Source of the DNA: Ga0077548 sp035440445
Lineage (GTDB): Bacteria; Pseudomonadota; Alphaproteobacteria; Rhizobiales; Xanthobacteraceae
Direction: 5' to 3'
DNA length: 64,000 nt
NCBI GenBank assembly: GCA_035440445.1
Contig: DAORMJ010000008.1
Location: forward strand, 62,001 to 126,000
A program made the position numbers and the translations under genes. Numbering within the stretch: the first letter of the stretch is position 1; every line of letters starts with the position of its first letter. Shown piece by piece: positions 51,981-61,245 of this stretch. Below the pieces are notes generated by a model. It saw nothing but the letters and a program-made list of their open reading frames with translations. It was not told where the DNA came from and searched no databases.

Positions 51981-52553
51981 ATGGCGCCACGGATGCGCAG
52001 AGTCGTCACCGGGCACGATGCGAACGGCAAGGCCGTCGTTATCGAAGACGGCGAGCCGCCGGTGGTTTTCGAGCGGCCGGAGTCGCCGGGGCTCGCGTTC
52101 TTTGAGGTATGGAATACCCAGTCCGCGCCTGCGGTGGTTTCCGCGAAGAGCGACCCGACGAAGGATCGTCCGGTCAAGGTGCCGCCGCCGAAGAACGGCA
52201 CCATCATCCGCGTGATCGATTTTCCGCCGGAAGACCCGAGCAAGCCGAAGCCGCCGATGGAGCTCGCGGGCAAGCTGTTCGAGATGATCGGGCTGCATCC
52301 GGTTACCGACCCGAAGCTCTACGAGCGGCATCATTTTATGCACCGCACACACTCCGTGGACTACGGGATCGTGCTTGAAGGTTCGATGACGCTGTTACTC
52401 GACGACACAGAAGTTGATCTGAAGGCGGGCGACGTGGTGGTCCAGAACGGCACCGTCCACGCCTGGCGCAACCGCTCGGGAGCGAATTGCCGCATGGCCT
52501 TCATTCTGGTCGATGGCGAGTACGAGCCGGGGTTGAAGCCCGTCTCCGGTTAG
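51981..52553 (+). CDS. cupin domain-containing protein
   Basis: This 190-residue protein has a cupin barrel in its C-terminal half, with HFMHRTHSVDYGIVLEGS (histidine ligands and the glycine/glutamate region) and GDVVVQNGTVHAW (last histidine). Function unknown; cupins bind a metal and may be enzymes or sensors. The ATG has AAGGGGAAACGCC ahead. It follows the scaffold gene closely and its stop codon touches the yidD start (TAG|ATG). Confidence 0.85.
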   Translation: MAPRMRRVVTGHDANGKAVVIEDGEPPVVFERPESPGLAFFEVWNTQSAPAVVSAKSDPTKDRPVKVPPPKNGTIIRVIDFPPEDPSKPKPPMELAGKLFEMIGLHPVTDPKLYERHHFMHRTHSVDYGIVLEGSMTLLLDDTEVDLKAGDVVVQNGTVHAWRNRSGANCRMAFILVDGEYEPGLKPVSG

Positions 52554-52901
52554 ATGGCGACGGACCTCGATACGCTGTTCGACGCGGCCGCGCGTGCGCC
52601 GCGGCAGGCCGGGCGGGCCCTGATCAAGGGCTATCGCTATACCCTTTCGCCGCTGATCGGCTTTCGCTGCCGGCATCTGCCGACCTGTTCGGAGTATGGC
52701 GATGAGGCGCTGGCCCGGCACGGCCTGTGGGCGGGTGGCTGGATGACGTTGGCGCGTTTCTGCCGCTGCGGTCCCTTCGGCACGTCGGGCCTCGATTTCG
52801 TGCCGGATGCTTTACCCGAACGCGCGCGCTGGTATATGCCGTGGCGTTACGGGCGCTGGCGCGGCACGAATCAAACGCCGCCAGCGAAAATTGGAAAATA
52901 G
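52554..52901 (+). CDS. yidD: membrane protein insertion efficiency factor YidD
   Basis: This 115-residue protein assists YidC-dependent insertion of inner-membrane proteins. The signature ALIKGYRYTLSPLIGFRCRHLPTCSEYG is the defining YidD motif. The ATG follows the previous stop codon directly. The usual yidD site next to rpmH-rnpA-yidC is not present; here it lies between a cupin gene and thrS. Confidence 0.92.
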   Translation: MATDLDTLFDAAARAPRQAGRALIKGYRYTLSPLIGFRCRHLPTCSEYGDEALARHGLWAGGWMTLARFCRCGPFGTSGLDFVPDALPERARWYMPWRYGRWRGTNQTPPAKIGK

Positions 52902-52949
52902 CTAGTCGCTTACCTGCCTGGTTTGCAGGAGTGAGCAAGGAGGACGACG

Positions 52950-54926
52950 ATGGTCACGCTGACCTTTCCCGACGGCGCACGCCGCGAATTTCAAAACGGC
53001 ATTTCCGGTTTCGAGATTGCGAAGGGGATTTCGCCTTCGCTCGCCAAGCGCACCGTCGCCATGGCGCTCGACGGCGAGGTCATGGACCTTGCCGATCCGA
53101 TCAACCGCGACGCAAAGATCGAGTTCGTCTCGCGCGACGATCCCCGCGCGCTCGAACTGATCCGTCATGACGCGGCACATGTCATGGCCGAAGCCGTGCA
53201 GGAACTGTTCCCCGGCACGCAGGTCACGATCGGCCCATCGATCGAGAACGGCTTCTATTACGACTTTTTCCGCAACCAGCCTTTCACCCCGGACGATTTC
53301 GCTGCGATCGAAAAGAAGATGCGCGAGATCATCGCGCGCGACAAACCCTTCACCAAGGAAGTCTGGACGCGCGATCAGGCCAAGCAGGTCTTCAAGGATA
53401 AAGGCGAGAACTTCAAGGTCGAACTCGTCGAGAGCATTCCTGCCGATCAGGAATTGAAGATCTACAAGCAGGGCGAATGGTTCGATCTCTGCCGCGGGCC
53501 GCACATGCCCTCGACCGGCAAGATCGGCAACGCCTTCAAGCTGATGAAGGTCGCGGGCGCTTACTGGCGGGGTGACGCCAACAAGCCGATGCTGACGCGC
53601 ATCTACGGCACCGCATGGGCCGACCAGAAGCAGCTCGATGATTATCTGCATCGCCTCGAAGAGGCGGAGAAGCGCGATCACCGCAAGTTGGGGCGCGAAA
53701 TGGATCTCTTCCATTTCCAGGAAGAGGGGCCGGGCGTTGTGTTCTGGCACGCCAAGGGCTGGTCGCTGTTCCAGTCGGTGGTCGCCTATATGCGGCGGCG
53801 GCTGCGCGGCAGCTATGAAGAAGTGAATGCGCCGCAGCTTCTCGACAAGGTGCTCTGGGAAACCTCCGGCCACTGGGAGTGGTATCGCGAGAACATGTTC
53901 GCGGCGCAGTCGGCCGGCGACGAAGCCGAGGACAAGCGCTTCTTTGTGCTCAAACCCATGAACTGCCCGGGACACGTACAGATTTTCAAGCATGGTCTCA
54001 AAAGCTATCGCGATCTGCCGATCCGCATGGCTGAGTTCGGCATCGTGCATCGCTACGAGCCTTCCGGTGCGATGCACGGGCTCCTGCGCGTGCGCGGCTT
54101 CACGCAGGACGACGCGCATGTGTTCTGCACGGAAGAGCAGCTTGCCGACGAGTGCCTGAAGATCAACGATCTCATTCTCTCGACCTATGACGACTTCGGC
54201 TTTACCGGCGAACTGACGGTGAAGCTCTCGACACGGCCCGAGAAGCGCGTGGGCACCGATGCAGCTTGGGATCACGCCGAAGCGGTGATGACGAAGGTGC
54301 TTGAACAAATCGCCGCCGCGTCCGGCGGGCGCATCAAGACCGCGATCAATCCGGGCGAGGGCGCGTTCTACGGTCCGAAGTTCGAATATGTCCTGCGCGA
54401 CGCCATCGGCCGCGACTGGCAATGCGGCACCACGCAGGTGGACTTCAACCTGCCGGAGCGTTTCGGCGCGTTCTATATCGATGCGGACGGCAGCAAGAAA
54501 GCGCCGGTCATGGTGCATCGCGCGATCTGCGGCTCGCTGGAGCGCTTCACCGGAATCCTGATCGAGCATCACACCGGGCATTTTCCGCTGTGGCTTTCGC
54601 CACTGCAGATCAAGGTCTGCACGATCACGTCGGACGCCGATGCTTATGCCAACGACGTGCGGAAGGCGGCGTTCAGGCTTGGGCTGCGCGCGGAAGTCGA
54701 TCTTCGGAACGAGAAGATCAACTACAAGGTGCGCGAGCATTCGCTGGCGAAGATTCCGGTCCTGCTCGTTGTCGGCAAGAAGGAAGCCGAGGAGCGCACG
54801 GTTTCGATCCGCCGTCTCGGGTCGCAGCAGCAGACCTCGATGCCGCTTGATGCGGCAATCGCCGCGCTCGTCGCCGAAGCGACCCCGCCCGATCTGAAAC
54901 GCGAGCAGGCGGAAGACGCGGCGTAA
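52950..54926 (+). CDS. thrS: threonyl-tRNA synthetase
   Basis: This 658-residue enzyme charges tRNA-Thr. It has an N-terminal TGS domain (1-61), the editing SAD domain with HDAAHVMAEAVQELFPG (residues about 72-90), the class II catalytic core with PMNCPGHVQIF and RGFTQDDAHVF, and the C-terminal anticodon-binding domain. Length and order match ThrRS exactly. It follows yidD by 48 bases, with GCAAGGAGG before the ATG. Confidence 0.98.
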   Translation: MVTLTFPDGARREFQNGISGFEIAKGISPSLAKRTVAMALDGEVMDLADPINRDAKIEFVSRDDPRALELIRHDAAHVMAEAVQELFPGTQVTIGPSIENGFYYDFFRNQPFTPDDFAAIEKKMREIIARDKPFTKEVWTRDQAKQVFKDKGENFKVELVESIPADQELKIYKQGEWFDLCRGPHMPSTGKIGNAFKLMKVAGAYWRGDANKPMLTRIYGTAWADQKQLDDYLHRLEEAEKRDHRKLGREMDLFHFQEEGPGVVFWHAKGWSLFQSVVAYMRRRLRGSYEEVNAPQLLDKVLWETSGHWEWYRENMFAAQSAGDEAEDKRFFVLKPMNCPGHVQIFKHGLKSYRDLPIRMAEFGIVHRYEPSGAMHGLLRVRGFTQDDAHVFCTEEQLADECLKINDLILSTYDDFGFTGELTVKLSTRPEKRVGTDAAWDHAEAVMTKVLEQIAAASGGRIKTAINPGEGAFYGPKFEYVLRDAIGRDWQCGTTQVDFNLPERFGAFYIDADGSKKAPVMVHRAICGSLERFTGILIEHHTGHFPLWLSPLQIKVCTITSDADAYANDVRKAAFRLGLRAEVDLRNEKINYKVREHSLAKIPVLLVVGKKEAEERTVSIRRLGSQQQTSMPLDAAIAALVAEATPPDLKREQAEDAA

Positions 54927-54936
54927 CGCACGCATC

Positions 54937-54959
54937 ATCGCCGGGCTTGTCCCGGCGAT
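54937..54959. repeat. short palindromic repeat after thrS
   Basis: ATCGCCGGG / CCCGGCGAT with a 5-base loop, a hairpin of the dispersed kind seen in Bradyrhizobium-like genomes (CGCCGGGCTTGTCCCGGCG). It may also help end thrS transcripts. Confidence 0.55.
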
Positions 54960-55101
54960 CCCGCGACGGGCAAATCTCGGGACGCGAGCGCGGCATCGTC
55001 AGCGCGCGTCCGCGCAATTTTCCGTGTGTGCAATTCTCAAACTGAAGCAGAACTTCGTGCAAACCCGAGAAGGCTGCATGTCGAAGGATGAAACCGGTTC
55101 G

Positions 55102-56193
55102 TCAGTTCTGCGTCTGCGCCCGGTTCTCGCCGCGCGCGAGCACTTCGACTTCGCGGTCCTGTCCCGCCAAGACCTTGAAATTCGCCTGATAGGTCTGGCC
55201 ATCGTGGCGCGCGACCGCAACATATTCCCCGTCCGCCAGCACGATCGAGGGAAACGCGCCGATGAATTCCTTGATCGCGTCGCCGCCCGGCGTCAGCACC
55301 GACCACGACGTGTTGGCGAGCGCTTCGCCGCCGGTCGCGTGCACGAGGCGCAACGTGATCTGTGCCGCGCGATGATGCACGGTGGCATCGGTCAGCCGGC
55401 CTGCCTCGATGCGCACGTCCGCGGTGATGGTGGAGTTGCCTTCACCATAGGTCGATTGCACATAATAAGTCCCGGCGGGCAGGAAAACGACGTCGCCCGG
55501 TAGCACGCCGCGGATAACGGGCGGGCGTTCGCTGCGCATGGTGCGTTTCTTTTTGCCGTCATTGGCCGTGCGCTGCAGGAAGTTTCCCTCATAGACGTCG
55601 AAGCGCAGTTTCTGCTGCGCAATCACGGCGTCGCCGACGCGGCCATGCAGGCGCAGGCCGCCGGCATTGACGATCAGCGTTTCGCGCATGTTTTCGGTGA
55701 CGTTCACGCGCTGCGCGAAACTCGCGAGCCCGTAAGCGACGTGCACCACATAACGGCCCGGCGGGAGCTGAAAGGCAGGCGAAGATTCCTTGGATTCGGT
55801 TACGAGCGTCAGCGGCTGATCGGTGCCGGGGCGCTCGGTGAATACGCGCCAGTGCAGCGCGCGGTTTACGGCCGGACCGTCCGGCGAATAACGCGCGGCA
55901 AGGCTGAGCGAGAAGCGGAGCGGGGAGTTCGCGGGGGGCGGCGTTTCCTTGGCGGCAGGCGCGGGCCGCACGGACGGCGCAGCCTGCGGCACGGGTGCGG
56001 GCTGCACGTGCTGTTGCGGCGGTGGCGGCGGCTGCAGCGGCTGCGGGGCCGGGACGTTCGGAATATCGGCCGGTGGTGTGGGCCTTTGATTGGGGCCCTG
56101 AAACGGGAACCACTGCGCGCTGCCGCTTCCTGCGCTCAGGAGCAGCACCAGAACGGCCACAAAGGGGCCGCGAAAGCCGGAAAAGCGCAACAT
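55102..56193 (-). CDS. secreted proline-rich protein of unknown function
   Basis: This 363-residue protein starts with a signal peptide (MLRFSGFRGPFVAVLVLLLSAGSGSA), followed by a Pro/Gln-rich linker (residues about 30-90) and three or four beta-rich segments such as GRYVVHVAYGLASFA, GTYYVQSTYGEG and DGEYVAVARHDGQTYQ. The repeated pattern of G-x-Y-x-V segments suggests Ig- or carboxypeptidase-regulatory-like modules in the periplasm or cell wall. I do not recognise a named family. It is divergent from the nitroreductase gene. Confidence 0.65.
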   Translation of the reverse strand: MLRFSGFRGPFVAVLVLLLSAGSGSAQWFPFQGPNQRPTPPADIPNVPAPQPLQPPPPPQQHVQPAPVPQAAPSVRPAPAAKETPPPANSPLRFSLSLAARYSPDGPAVNRALHWRVFTERPGTDQPLTLVTESKESSPAFQLPPGRYVVHVAYGLASFAQRVNVTENMRETLIVNAGGLRLHGRVGDAVIAQQKLRFDVYEGNFLQRTANDGKKKRTMRSERPPVIRGVLPGDVVFLPAGTYYVQSTYGEGNSTITADVRIEAGRLTDATVHHRAAQITLRLVHATGGEALANTSWSVLTPGGDAIKEFIGAFPSIVLADGEYVAVARHDGQTYQANFKVLAGQDREVEVLARGENRAQTQN

Positions 56194-56318
56194 GGCCGGT
56201 TTCTTTTAGCCTCGAAGACCCTGATTGCAAGCCGGGAGGGTCTGCCTTGCCCGGCAGTCGTTGGAGAGCTTTCGTCTCCATGCTACCCGTCCCGGGCTTT
56301 TTCGAGACAAAGGCCAAC

Positions 56319-56882
56319 ATGTCCAACGCTTTAGAACTTCTGAAAACCCGCTCCTCCCGCAAGGTCGCCGACCTCGTGGCGCCCGCGCCAAACGAGGCGC
56401 AGCTCGCTGAAATTCTCACGATCGCCGCGCGCGTACCCGATCATGGCATGATGAAGCCTTGGCGTTTCATCGTGCATCCCAAGGAAACGCGGACCGCGCT
56501 GGTCGAGAAACTGGTCGCCAACTTTCGCGCCGGCAATCCGAACGCGACGGATGCGGAGGCCGACAAGCAACGGCTCCGCTTCACAGACAGTCCGCTCATC
56601 GTGACGGTGGTGAGCAAGATTGCACCGAACCCGAAGGTGCCGGACATCGAGCAACTGCTTTCCGCCGGCGCGGCTTGCATGAATCTCCTGCACGCGGCGC
56701 ATGCGCTGGGCTTCGGCGCGAACTGGCTCACCGGTTGGGCCGCGTTCGACAAATCCAGCAAGGAATTGTTCGGCCTTGCGGAGAACGAGCAGATCGTCGG
56801 CTTCATTCATCTCGGCACGCCGAAAGGCGATGGCTTTGAGCGCTCGCGGCCCGACCTCTCGCAGATCGTGAGCACGCTCTAG
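56319..56882 (+). CDS. nitroreductase family protein
   Basis: This 187-residue FMN enzyme shows LELLKTRSSRKVADLVAPAP, the FMN-binding PDHGMMKPWRF and a C-terminal TPKGDGFERSRPD. It may reduce nitro groups or quinones. The start at 56319 has AAGG in front; the longer open frame comes from the divergent gene's region. Its stop codon touches the next start (TAG|ATG), so the flavin reductase is made with it. Confidence 0.87.
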   Translation: MSNALELLKTRSSRKVADLVAPAPNEAQLAEILTIAARVPDHGMMKPWRFIVHPKETRTALVEKLVANFRAGNPNATDAEADKQRLRFTDSPLIVTVVSKIAPNPKVPDIEQLLSAGAACMNLLHAAHALGFGANWLTGWAAFDKSSKELFGLAENEQIVGFIHLGTPKGDGFERSRPDLSQIVSTL

Positions 56883-57491
56883 ATGTTCTACGAGCCCGCG
56901 AAGCGCAATCACGGACTGCCGCACGATCCGTTCAAGGCGATCGTAGCGCCGCGGCCGATCGGCTGGATCAGTTCGGTTAGCAAGAGCGGCAACGTCAATC
57001 TGGCGCCCTACAGTTTCTTCAACGGGGTCGCGACGTTTCCGCCGATGGTGATGTTCTCAAGCGAAGGCCGCAAGGACTCGGTCGAGAATATCAGCGAGAC
57101 GATGGAGTTCGTCTGCAGCCTCGCGACATGGGATCTGCGCGACGCTATGAACCGGACCTCGGAAGCGGTCGCGCGAGGCGTGAACGAATTCGAGCTTGCC
57201 GGTCTGACGGCTGCGCCTTCGCAACTCGTGAAGTCGCCGCGTGTCGCCGAAAGTCCCTGCGCGCTCGAATGCAAGGCGACCGACATCGTGCGCATGAAGG
57301 GACCGGACGGAAGTCCGCGCAATAATTATGTCGTGTTCGGCGAGGTCGTCGGCATTCATATCGACGAGCGCTACATCAAGAACGGCATTCTCGATGCGAG
57401 CGCCCTCAAGCCGATCGCGCGGCTCGGCTATCGCGACTATGCGGTCGTGACGGAATTATTCCAGATGACGCGGCCGGACGAGAAGCGCTGA
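56883..57491 (+). CDS. flavin reductase family protein
   Basis: This 202-residue protein has the flavin-reductase-like fold (DIM6/NTAB type), with RPIGWISSVSKSGNVNLAPYSFFNGV and a C-terminal RLGYRDYAVVTELFQM. It may supply reduced FMN to an oxygenase or act on its own. It begins directly after the nitroreductase stop codon. The gene is convergent with the CoA lyase gene and their ends touch. Confidence 0.85.
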   Translation: MFYEPAKRNHGLPHDPFKAIVAPRPIGWISSVSKSGNVNLAPYSFFNGVATFPPMVMFSSEGRKDSVENISETMEFVCSLATWDLRDAMNRTSEAVARGVNEFELAGLTAAPSQLVKSPRVAESPCALECKATDIVRMKGPDGSPRNNYVVFGEVVGIHIDERYIKNGILDASALKPIARLGYRDYAVVTELFQMTRPDEKR

Positions 57492-58361
57492 CTATTTCGT
57501 CACCCGCGCGAGCAGCCGCTGCGCGCGTTTCAAATGCGGCTGGTCGTACATCTGTCCGTCGAGCGAAATGACCCCGGCATTGCCTGCGGCCCTGAAGGCT
57601 TCGATCAGTTGCTCCGCCTTCGCAATCGAATCCGCGCTCGGCGTATAAACTTCGTTGATGATCGCCACCTGATCGGGGTGGATCGCCATCTTGCCGATGA
57701 AGCCGTCGCGGCGGCCCTCGAGCGCTTCGCGCTTCAAGCCTTCGGCGTCGCGGAAATTCGGATAGATGGAATCGATCGGGGCGACTTCGGCTGCGACAGC
57801 CGCGATGAGGCACTGTGCGCGGGCGAGGCGATAAGGATCGGTGTAATCGCCGCGTTCGTTGCGGTTGGTCTCCGCGCCGAGATCGGCGGAAAGATCTTCC
57901 GCGCCCCAGGTCATGCCGTCGAGGCGTTTGCTCGCGCCGTGATAGTTATGCAGTCCGAACAGCGCCTGCGCGCTTTCCGTCACGAGCACGAGAATCCTCG
58001 TTGCGCCTTCGTCGATGTCATGGAGCGCTTCGCGGGCCGTGATCTTGGCATCGAGATGCATGACGTCGCCGCCATGGCGGCTTTTCGGAAAAAGGATGCC
58101 GTCGGGCCGTGCCGGCATGACGGCGTCCAGATCGTCGTCAGTCACGCCGGTGTCGAGGGCATTCACGCGCACGAAGAGGCGCGGGCGGCCGGATTTTGCC
58201 ACATGCGCGGCGAGATAGTCGCGCACGACCTCGCGCGCCTTCGGTTTGTTGTCCGGGGCGACCGAGTCTTCGAGGTCAAGCAGAAGCGCGTCGGCGCCGC
58301 TCGCCATCCCCTTGTCGAGCTTGCGGGATGAATCGCCGGGAACGAAAAGCAGCGAGCGCAT
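57492..58361 (-). CDS. CoA ester lyase (HpcH/HpaI, citrate-lyase beta type)
   Basis: This 289-residue aldolase-type enzyme has MRSLLFVPGDSSRK, LLDLEDSVAP, the metal-site run RLFVRVNALDT and KMAIHPDQVAIIN. It could cleave malyl-CoA, citramalyl-CoA or a similar ester. The start at 58361 overlaps the MaoC stop codon (ATGA), so the two are translated together, suggesting one hydration/cleavage pathway such as the mesaconyl-CoA or itaconyl-CoA type; the exact substrate is not shown. Confidence 0.9.
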   Translation of the reverse strand: MRSLLFVPGDSSRKLDKGMASGADALLLDLEDSVAPDNKPKAREVVRDYLAAHVAKSGRPRLFVRVNALDTGVTDDDLDAVMPARPDGILFPKSRHGGDVMHLDAKITAREALHDIDEGATRILVLVTESAQALFGLHNYHGASKRLDGMTWGAEDLSADLGAETNRNERGDYTDPYRLARAQCLIAAVAAEVAPIDSIYPNFRDAEGLKREALEGRRDGFIGKMAIHPDQVAIINEVYTPSADSIAKAEQLIEAFRAAGNAGVISLDGQMYDQPHLKRAQRLLARVTK

Positions 58362-58849
58362 CAGACGTTGATCTTTCGCTTGAGCATGAAAGCCTGCCGC
58401 TTGCACTCGGCGACCAGCTTGCCGTCCTGATTATAGGTGCGGTGGTGGAAATCTACGATACCGGCGTCGGGCCGCGACTTCGACTCGCGCTTGCCGAGTA
58501 CTTCGGTCGTGCAGTGCACGGTATCGCCTTCGAACAGCGGATGCGGGAAGCGCACGTCGGTCATGCCGAGGTTGGCGATGGTGGTGCCGACGGTGGTGTC
58601 GTTCACCGAAATGCCGATCATCAGGCCCAGCGTGAACAGGGAGTTCATCAGCGGCTGGCCCCACTGCGTTTCCTTTTCGCAGAACTCGCGGTCGATATGG
58701 AGCGGCTGCGGATTGAGCGTCATGTTGGAGAACAGCATGTTGTCCATCTGCGTGACGGTGCGGCGGAGGCGGTGCTCGATCAGGCTGCCCGCCTGAAAAT
58801 CCTCGAAATACATGCCTCCGCGAGGGTGTCGGGACGCTTCACTGACCAT
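58361..58849 (-). CDS. MaoC family dehydratase
   Basis: This 162-residue protein has a single hotdog fold with hydratase-2 features such as MYFEDFQAGSLIEHRLRRTVT, HIDREFCEKETQWGQPLMNS (catalytic region) and DVRFPHPLFEGDTV. It likely hydrates an enoyl-CoA ester. The start at 58849 (MVSEASRHPRGG) has GGAG upstream. It overlaps the CoA ester lyase gene by four bases. Confidence 0.88.
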   Translation of the reverse strand: MVSEASRHPRGGMYFEDFQAGSLIEHRLRRTVTQMDNMLFSNMTLNPQPLHIDREFCEKETQWGQPLMNSLFTLGLMIGISVNDTTVGTTIANLGMTDVRFPHPLFEGDTVHCTTEVLGKRESKSRPDAGIVDFHHRTYNQDGKLVAECKRQAFMLKRKINV

Positions 58850-58962
58850 CGTTTTGCTCCGGGAAGGGGTTGTTAAGGTTCCGTTTACCATAAGAAGCCA
58901 AGGTTCAAGCGGGTCTTTCCGCAGCTAAGGGGGCAGCGGCCAGGCCACAGGGACGTCAGGCC

Positions 58963-59991
58963 ATGTTTCTCGACTCGCTACTGAACACGGGTGAGCGGAT
59001 TACCGCTGCAATCCGTAGCGCGAGCCAGCAGACCGGCATCAGCTTCGACTATCTCATGAAGACAGCCTATCGCGAATCCGCGCTCAACCCGAAAGCCGCG
59101 GCGCAGACGTCTTCTGCGGTCGGGCTGTTCCAGTTCATCGATTCGACCTGGCTACAGACGGTCAAGGAAGACGGCCCGGCGTTCGGTCTGCAGGCACAGG
59201 CTGCCCAGATCGAGCGCGCGCCAAACGGCAACTATTTCGTTCGCGACCCGCAGGCGCGCGCGGACATCCTCAAACTGCGCGAGAACCCCGAGATCGCGTC
59301 CACGATGGCGGCGGCATTCTCCAAGAAAAACGCCACGGCGATCCGGGACGTGCTAGGGCGCGATCCATCGGCGGGCGAACTTTACATCGCGCATTTTCTA
59401 GGCGCGAACGGCGCGAAGCGTTTGTTGTCGCTGCGCGCGACCAACCCGGCTGCTTCTGCAGCCGCCGCGTTCCCCGATGCGGCGCGCGCCAATCGTTCGA
59501 TCTTCTACGGCGCGAACGGCGCGCGAAGCATCGACGAGACCTACCGCGTGCTTGTTGCGAAGCACGACAATATCCAGAACACAGCGCCGGCGACCGCGGT
59601 CGCCAATCTCCAGATCACTAATCCTACCGGGGTAAGTCAGGACAATTCGCCGATCCCAAATCTGCTGGCGCGGATCGCTTCGCTGTTCTCGCCTTGGCGC
59701 ACGCAGACCCCCGAAGTCATGCCAGTTCGCACGGTGACGGCGACGGCATTCGTTCAGTCGCCTGCGGCGGTGACGAACGCGACCCCGACGATCACGGCAC
59801 AAGCCGTACCGCCAGCCGCGCGGACACAAACGGTTTCGACGCTCGCGCAGAACGATGCGCCCCCCCAGAACGATGGTCCCATCTTTCGCGGCCTGTTTCA
59901 AAATCAGATGCCGACGCCCGACTCTCCCATCTCGCAGGACGTCCGTTCGTTGTGGGGTGGCGTGAATCCGTTCCTGCGCCGGACATCCTGA
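58963..59991 (+). CDS. lytic transglycosylase-like protein
   Basis: This 342-residue protein has an N-terminal transglycosylase SLT domain with the catalytic Glu38 in AYRESALNPKA and the following GLFQFIDSTWL, GELYIAHFLGANGA. The rest (from about 190) is Thr/Ala/Pro-rich and low-complexity. It has no clear signal peptide, so how it reaches peptidoglycan is open (some flagellar enzymes are exported by other routes). It precedes the DUF2336 gene. Confidence 0.82.
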   Translation: MFLDSLLNTGERITAAIRSASQQTGISFDYLMKTAYRESALNPKAAAQTSSAVGLFQFIDSTWLQTVKEDGPAFGLQAQAAQIERAPNGNYFVRDPQARADILKLRENPEIASTMAAAFSKKNATAIRDVLGRDPSAGELYIAHFLGANGAKRLLSLRATNPAASAAAAFPDAARANRSIFYGANGARSIDETYRVLVAKHDNIQNTAPATAVANLQITNPTGVSQDNSPIPNLLARIASLFSPWRTQTPEVMPVRTVTATAFVQSPAAVTNATPTITAQAVPPAARTQTVSTLAQNDAPPQNDGPIFRGLFQNQMPTPDSPISQDVRSLWGGVNPFLRRTS

Positions 59992-60097
59992 GCCACGCTT
60001 CATTCCTTAACGAAACCTGAAGAGACAGAGTGAACGCTTTATTAAGCGCGCGCGCCCTAGGCTTGCTTGCGATAATTCGAAATGCGCGGGGTAGGCG

Positions 60098-61237
60098 ATG
60101 ATTGTTCGCCAGTTTCTGATGTGGATCCAGACGGCGCCTCCGGGCGAACGAGCGGATGCGACCAGCGCGCTGGCCCGTGCATATCTCTATTCCGATCTTG
60201 CGAGCGGCGACCGAATGGCCGCGGAAGCGGCAATGACGGTGCTGCTCGACGATCCCTCGGTGCTTGTGCGCCGCGCTTTGGCGGAAGTACTTGCCAACAG
60301 CGAAGATGCGCCGCGCTCGGTCATTCTCGGTCTGACGCAGGACCAGATCGATATCGCCGAAATTGTCATCGAGCGCTCTCCGGCGCTGCTCGATGTCGAA
60401 CTTGTCGATCTCGTCGCCAGTGGAAAAGAGCGGCTGCAACTCGCCGCTGCTTCACGCGAAGTGCTCTCCCGCGCTGTCGCTGCAGCGATCGCGGAAGTCG
60501 GGCATCCTTCCGCCTGTCTTCTGTTGATCGAGAATCCTGGCGCTGAGATGACAGGTGCTGGTCTGGCGCGCATTGCGGAACGGCATGGCCATCTCGCTGC
60601 AATTCGTGATTCCTTGCTCGTGCGGGAAGACCTTCCGACCGAGACGCGGCAGGCGCTGGTTTCCACGCTTGCCGATACGCTTGCCCGCTTCGTGACGCAT
60701 CGTGAATGGCTGCCGGAAGACCGCGCGAAATCGGTTGCGCGGGAAGCGTGCGACCGGGCCACCGTGGCGATTGCTGCGGGGCAAACGCCTGAACAGGTCG
60801 CAGCACTCGTGCGTCACCTCGCGCAGACCGGACAGCTGACCGGGGCCTTGCTGTTGCGGGCGCTGTTGTCGGGCAATCTGCATTTTCTCATCGACGCGCT
60901 CGCCGAACTCTCCGGCCTTGCGCCGAACCGTATTTCGTCCGTGCTTGCCGATCGTTCGGGACACGGCTTCCGTGCCTTGTTCGAACGCGCGGGCTTGCCG
61001 CAGGGCGCATATAGTGCATTCCGCGCGGCGATCGAAGTCGTGCAGGAAATGGGATTTGCCGGCACGCGGGGTTACACCGCGCTGGGCCGTTCCATGGTCG
61101 AGCAGGTGATTGCGCGTTACGCCCCGGAATCCGTCGGCGAACTCGACGAGCTCTATGCGCTGTTACGCCGTTTTGCGACCGAGGCCGCGCGCGACGAAGC
61201 CCGGCACTTCACCGCCGATCTGGTCGCTGCGGCGTAA
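60098..61237 (+). CDS. DUF2336 domain-containing protein
   Basis: This 379-residue cytoplasmic protein is almost entirely helical and repetitive, with HEAT-like segments such as AAEAAMTVLLDDPSVLVRRALAEVLANSEDAPRS that define DUF2336 in Alphaproteobacteria. It lies next to the Hpt and receiver genes on the other strand, which suggests signalling or motility. The start has GGGGTAGGCG before the ATG. Its activity is unknown. Confidence 0.83.
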   Translation: MIVRQFLMWIQTAPPGERADATSALARAYLYSDLASGDRMAAEAAMTVLLDDPSVLVRRALAEVLANSEDAPRSVILGLTQDQIDIAEIVIERSPALLDVELVDLVASGKERLQLAAASREVLSRAVAAAIAEVGHPSACLLLIENPGAEMTGAGLARIAERHGHLAAIRDSLLVREDLPTETRQALVSTLADTLARFVTHREWLPEDRAKSVAREACDRATVAIAAGQTPEQVAALVRHLAQTGQLTGALLLRALLSGNLHFLIDALAELSGLAPNRISSVLADRSGHGFRALFERAGLPQGAYSAFRAAIEVVQEMGFAGTRGYTALGRSMVEQVIARYAPESVGELDELYALLRRFATEAARDEARHFTADLVAAA

Positions 61238-61245
61238 TTGGGCTT

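Noticed and set aside
52902..54938. A 678-codon open frame antisense to thrS
   Set aside because: It mirrors the thrS gene in high-GC codon patterns; thrS is a complete, well-conserved enzyme, and the antisense protein matches nothing and is Arg/His-rich.
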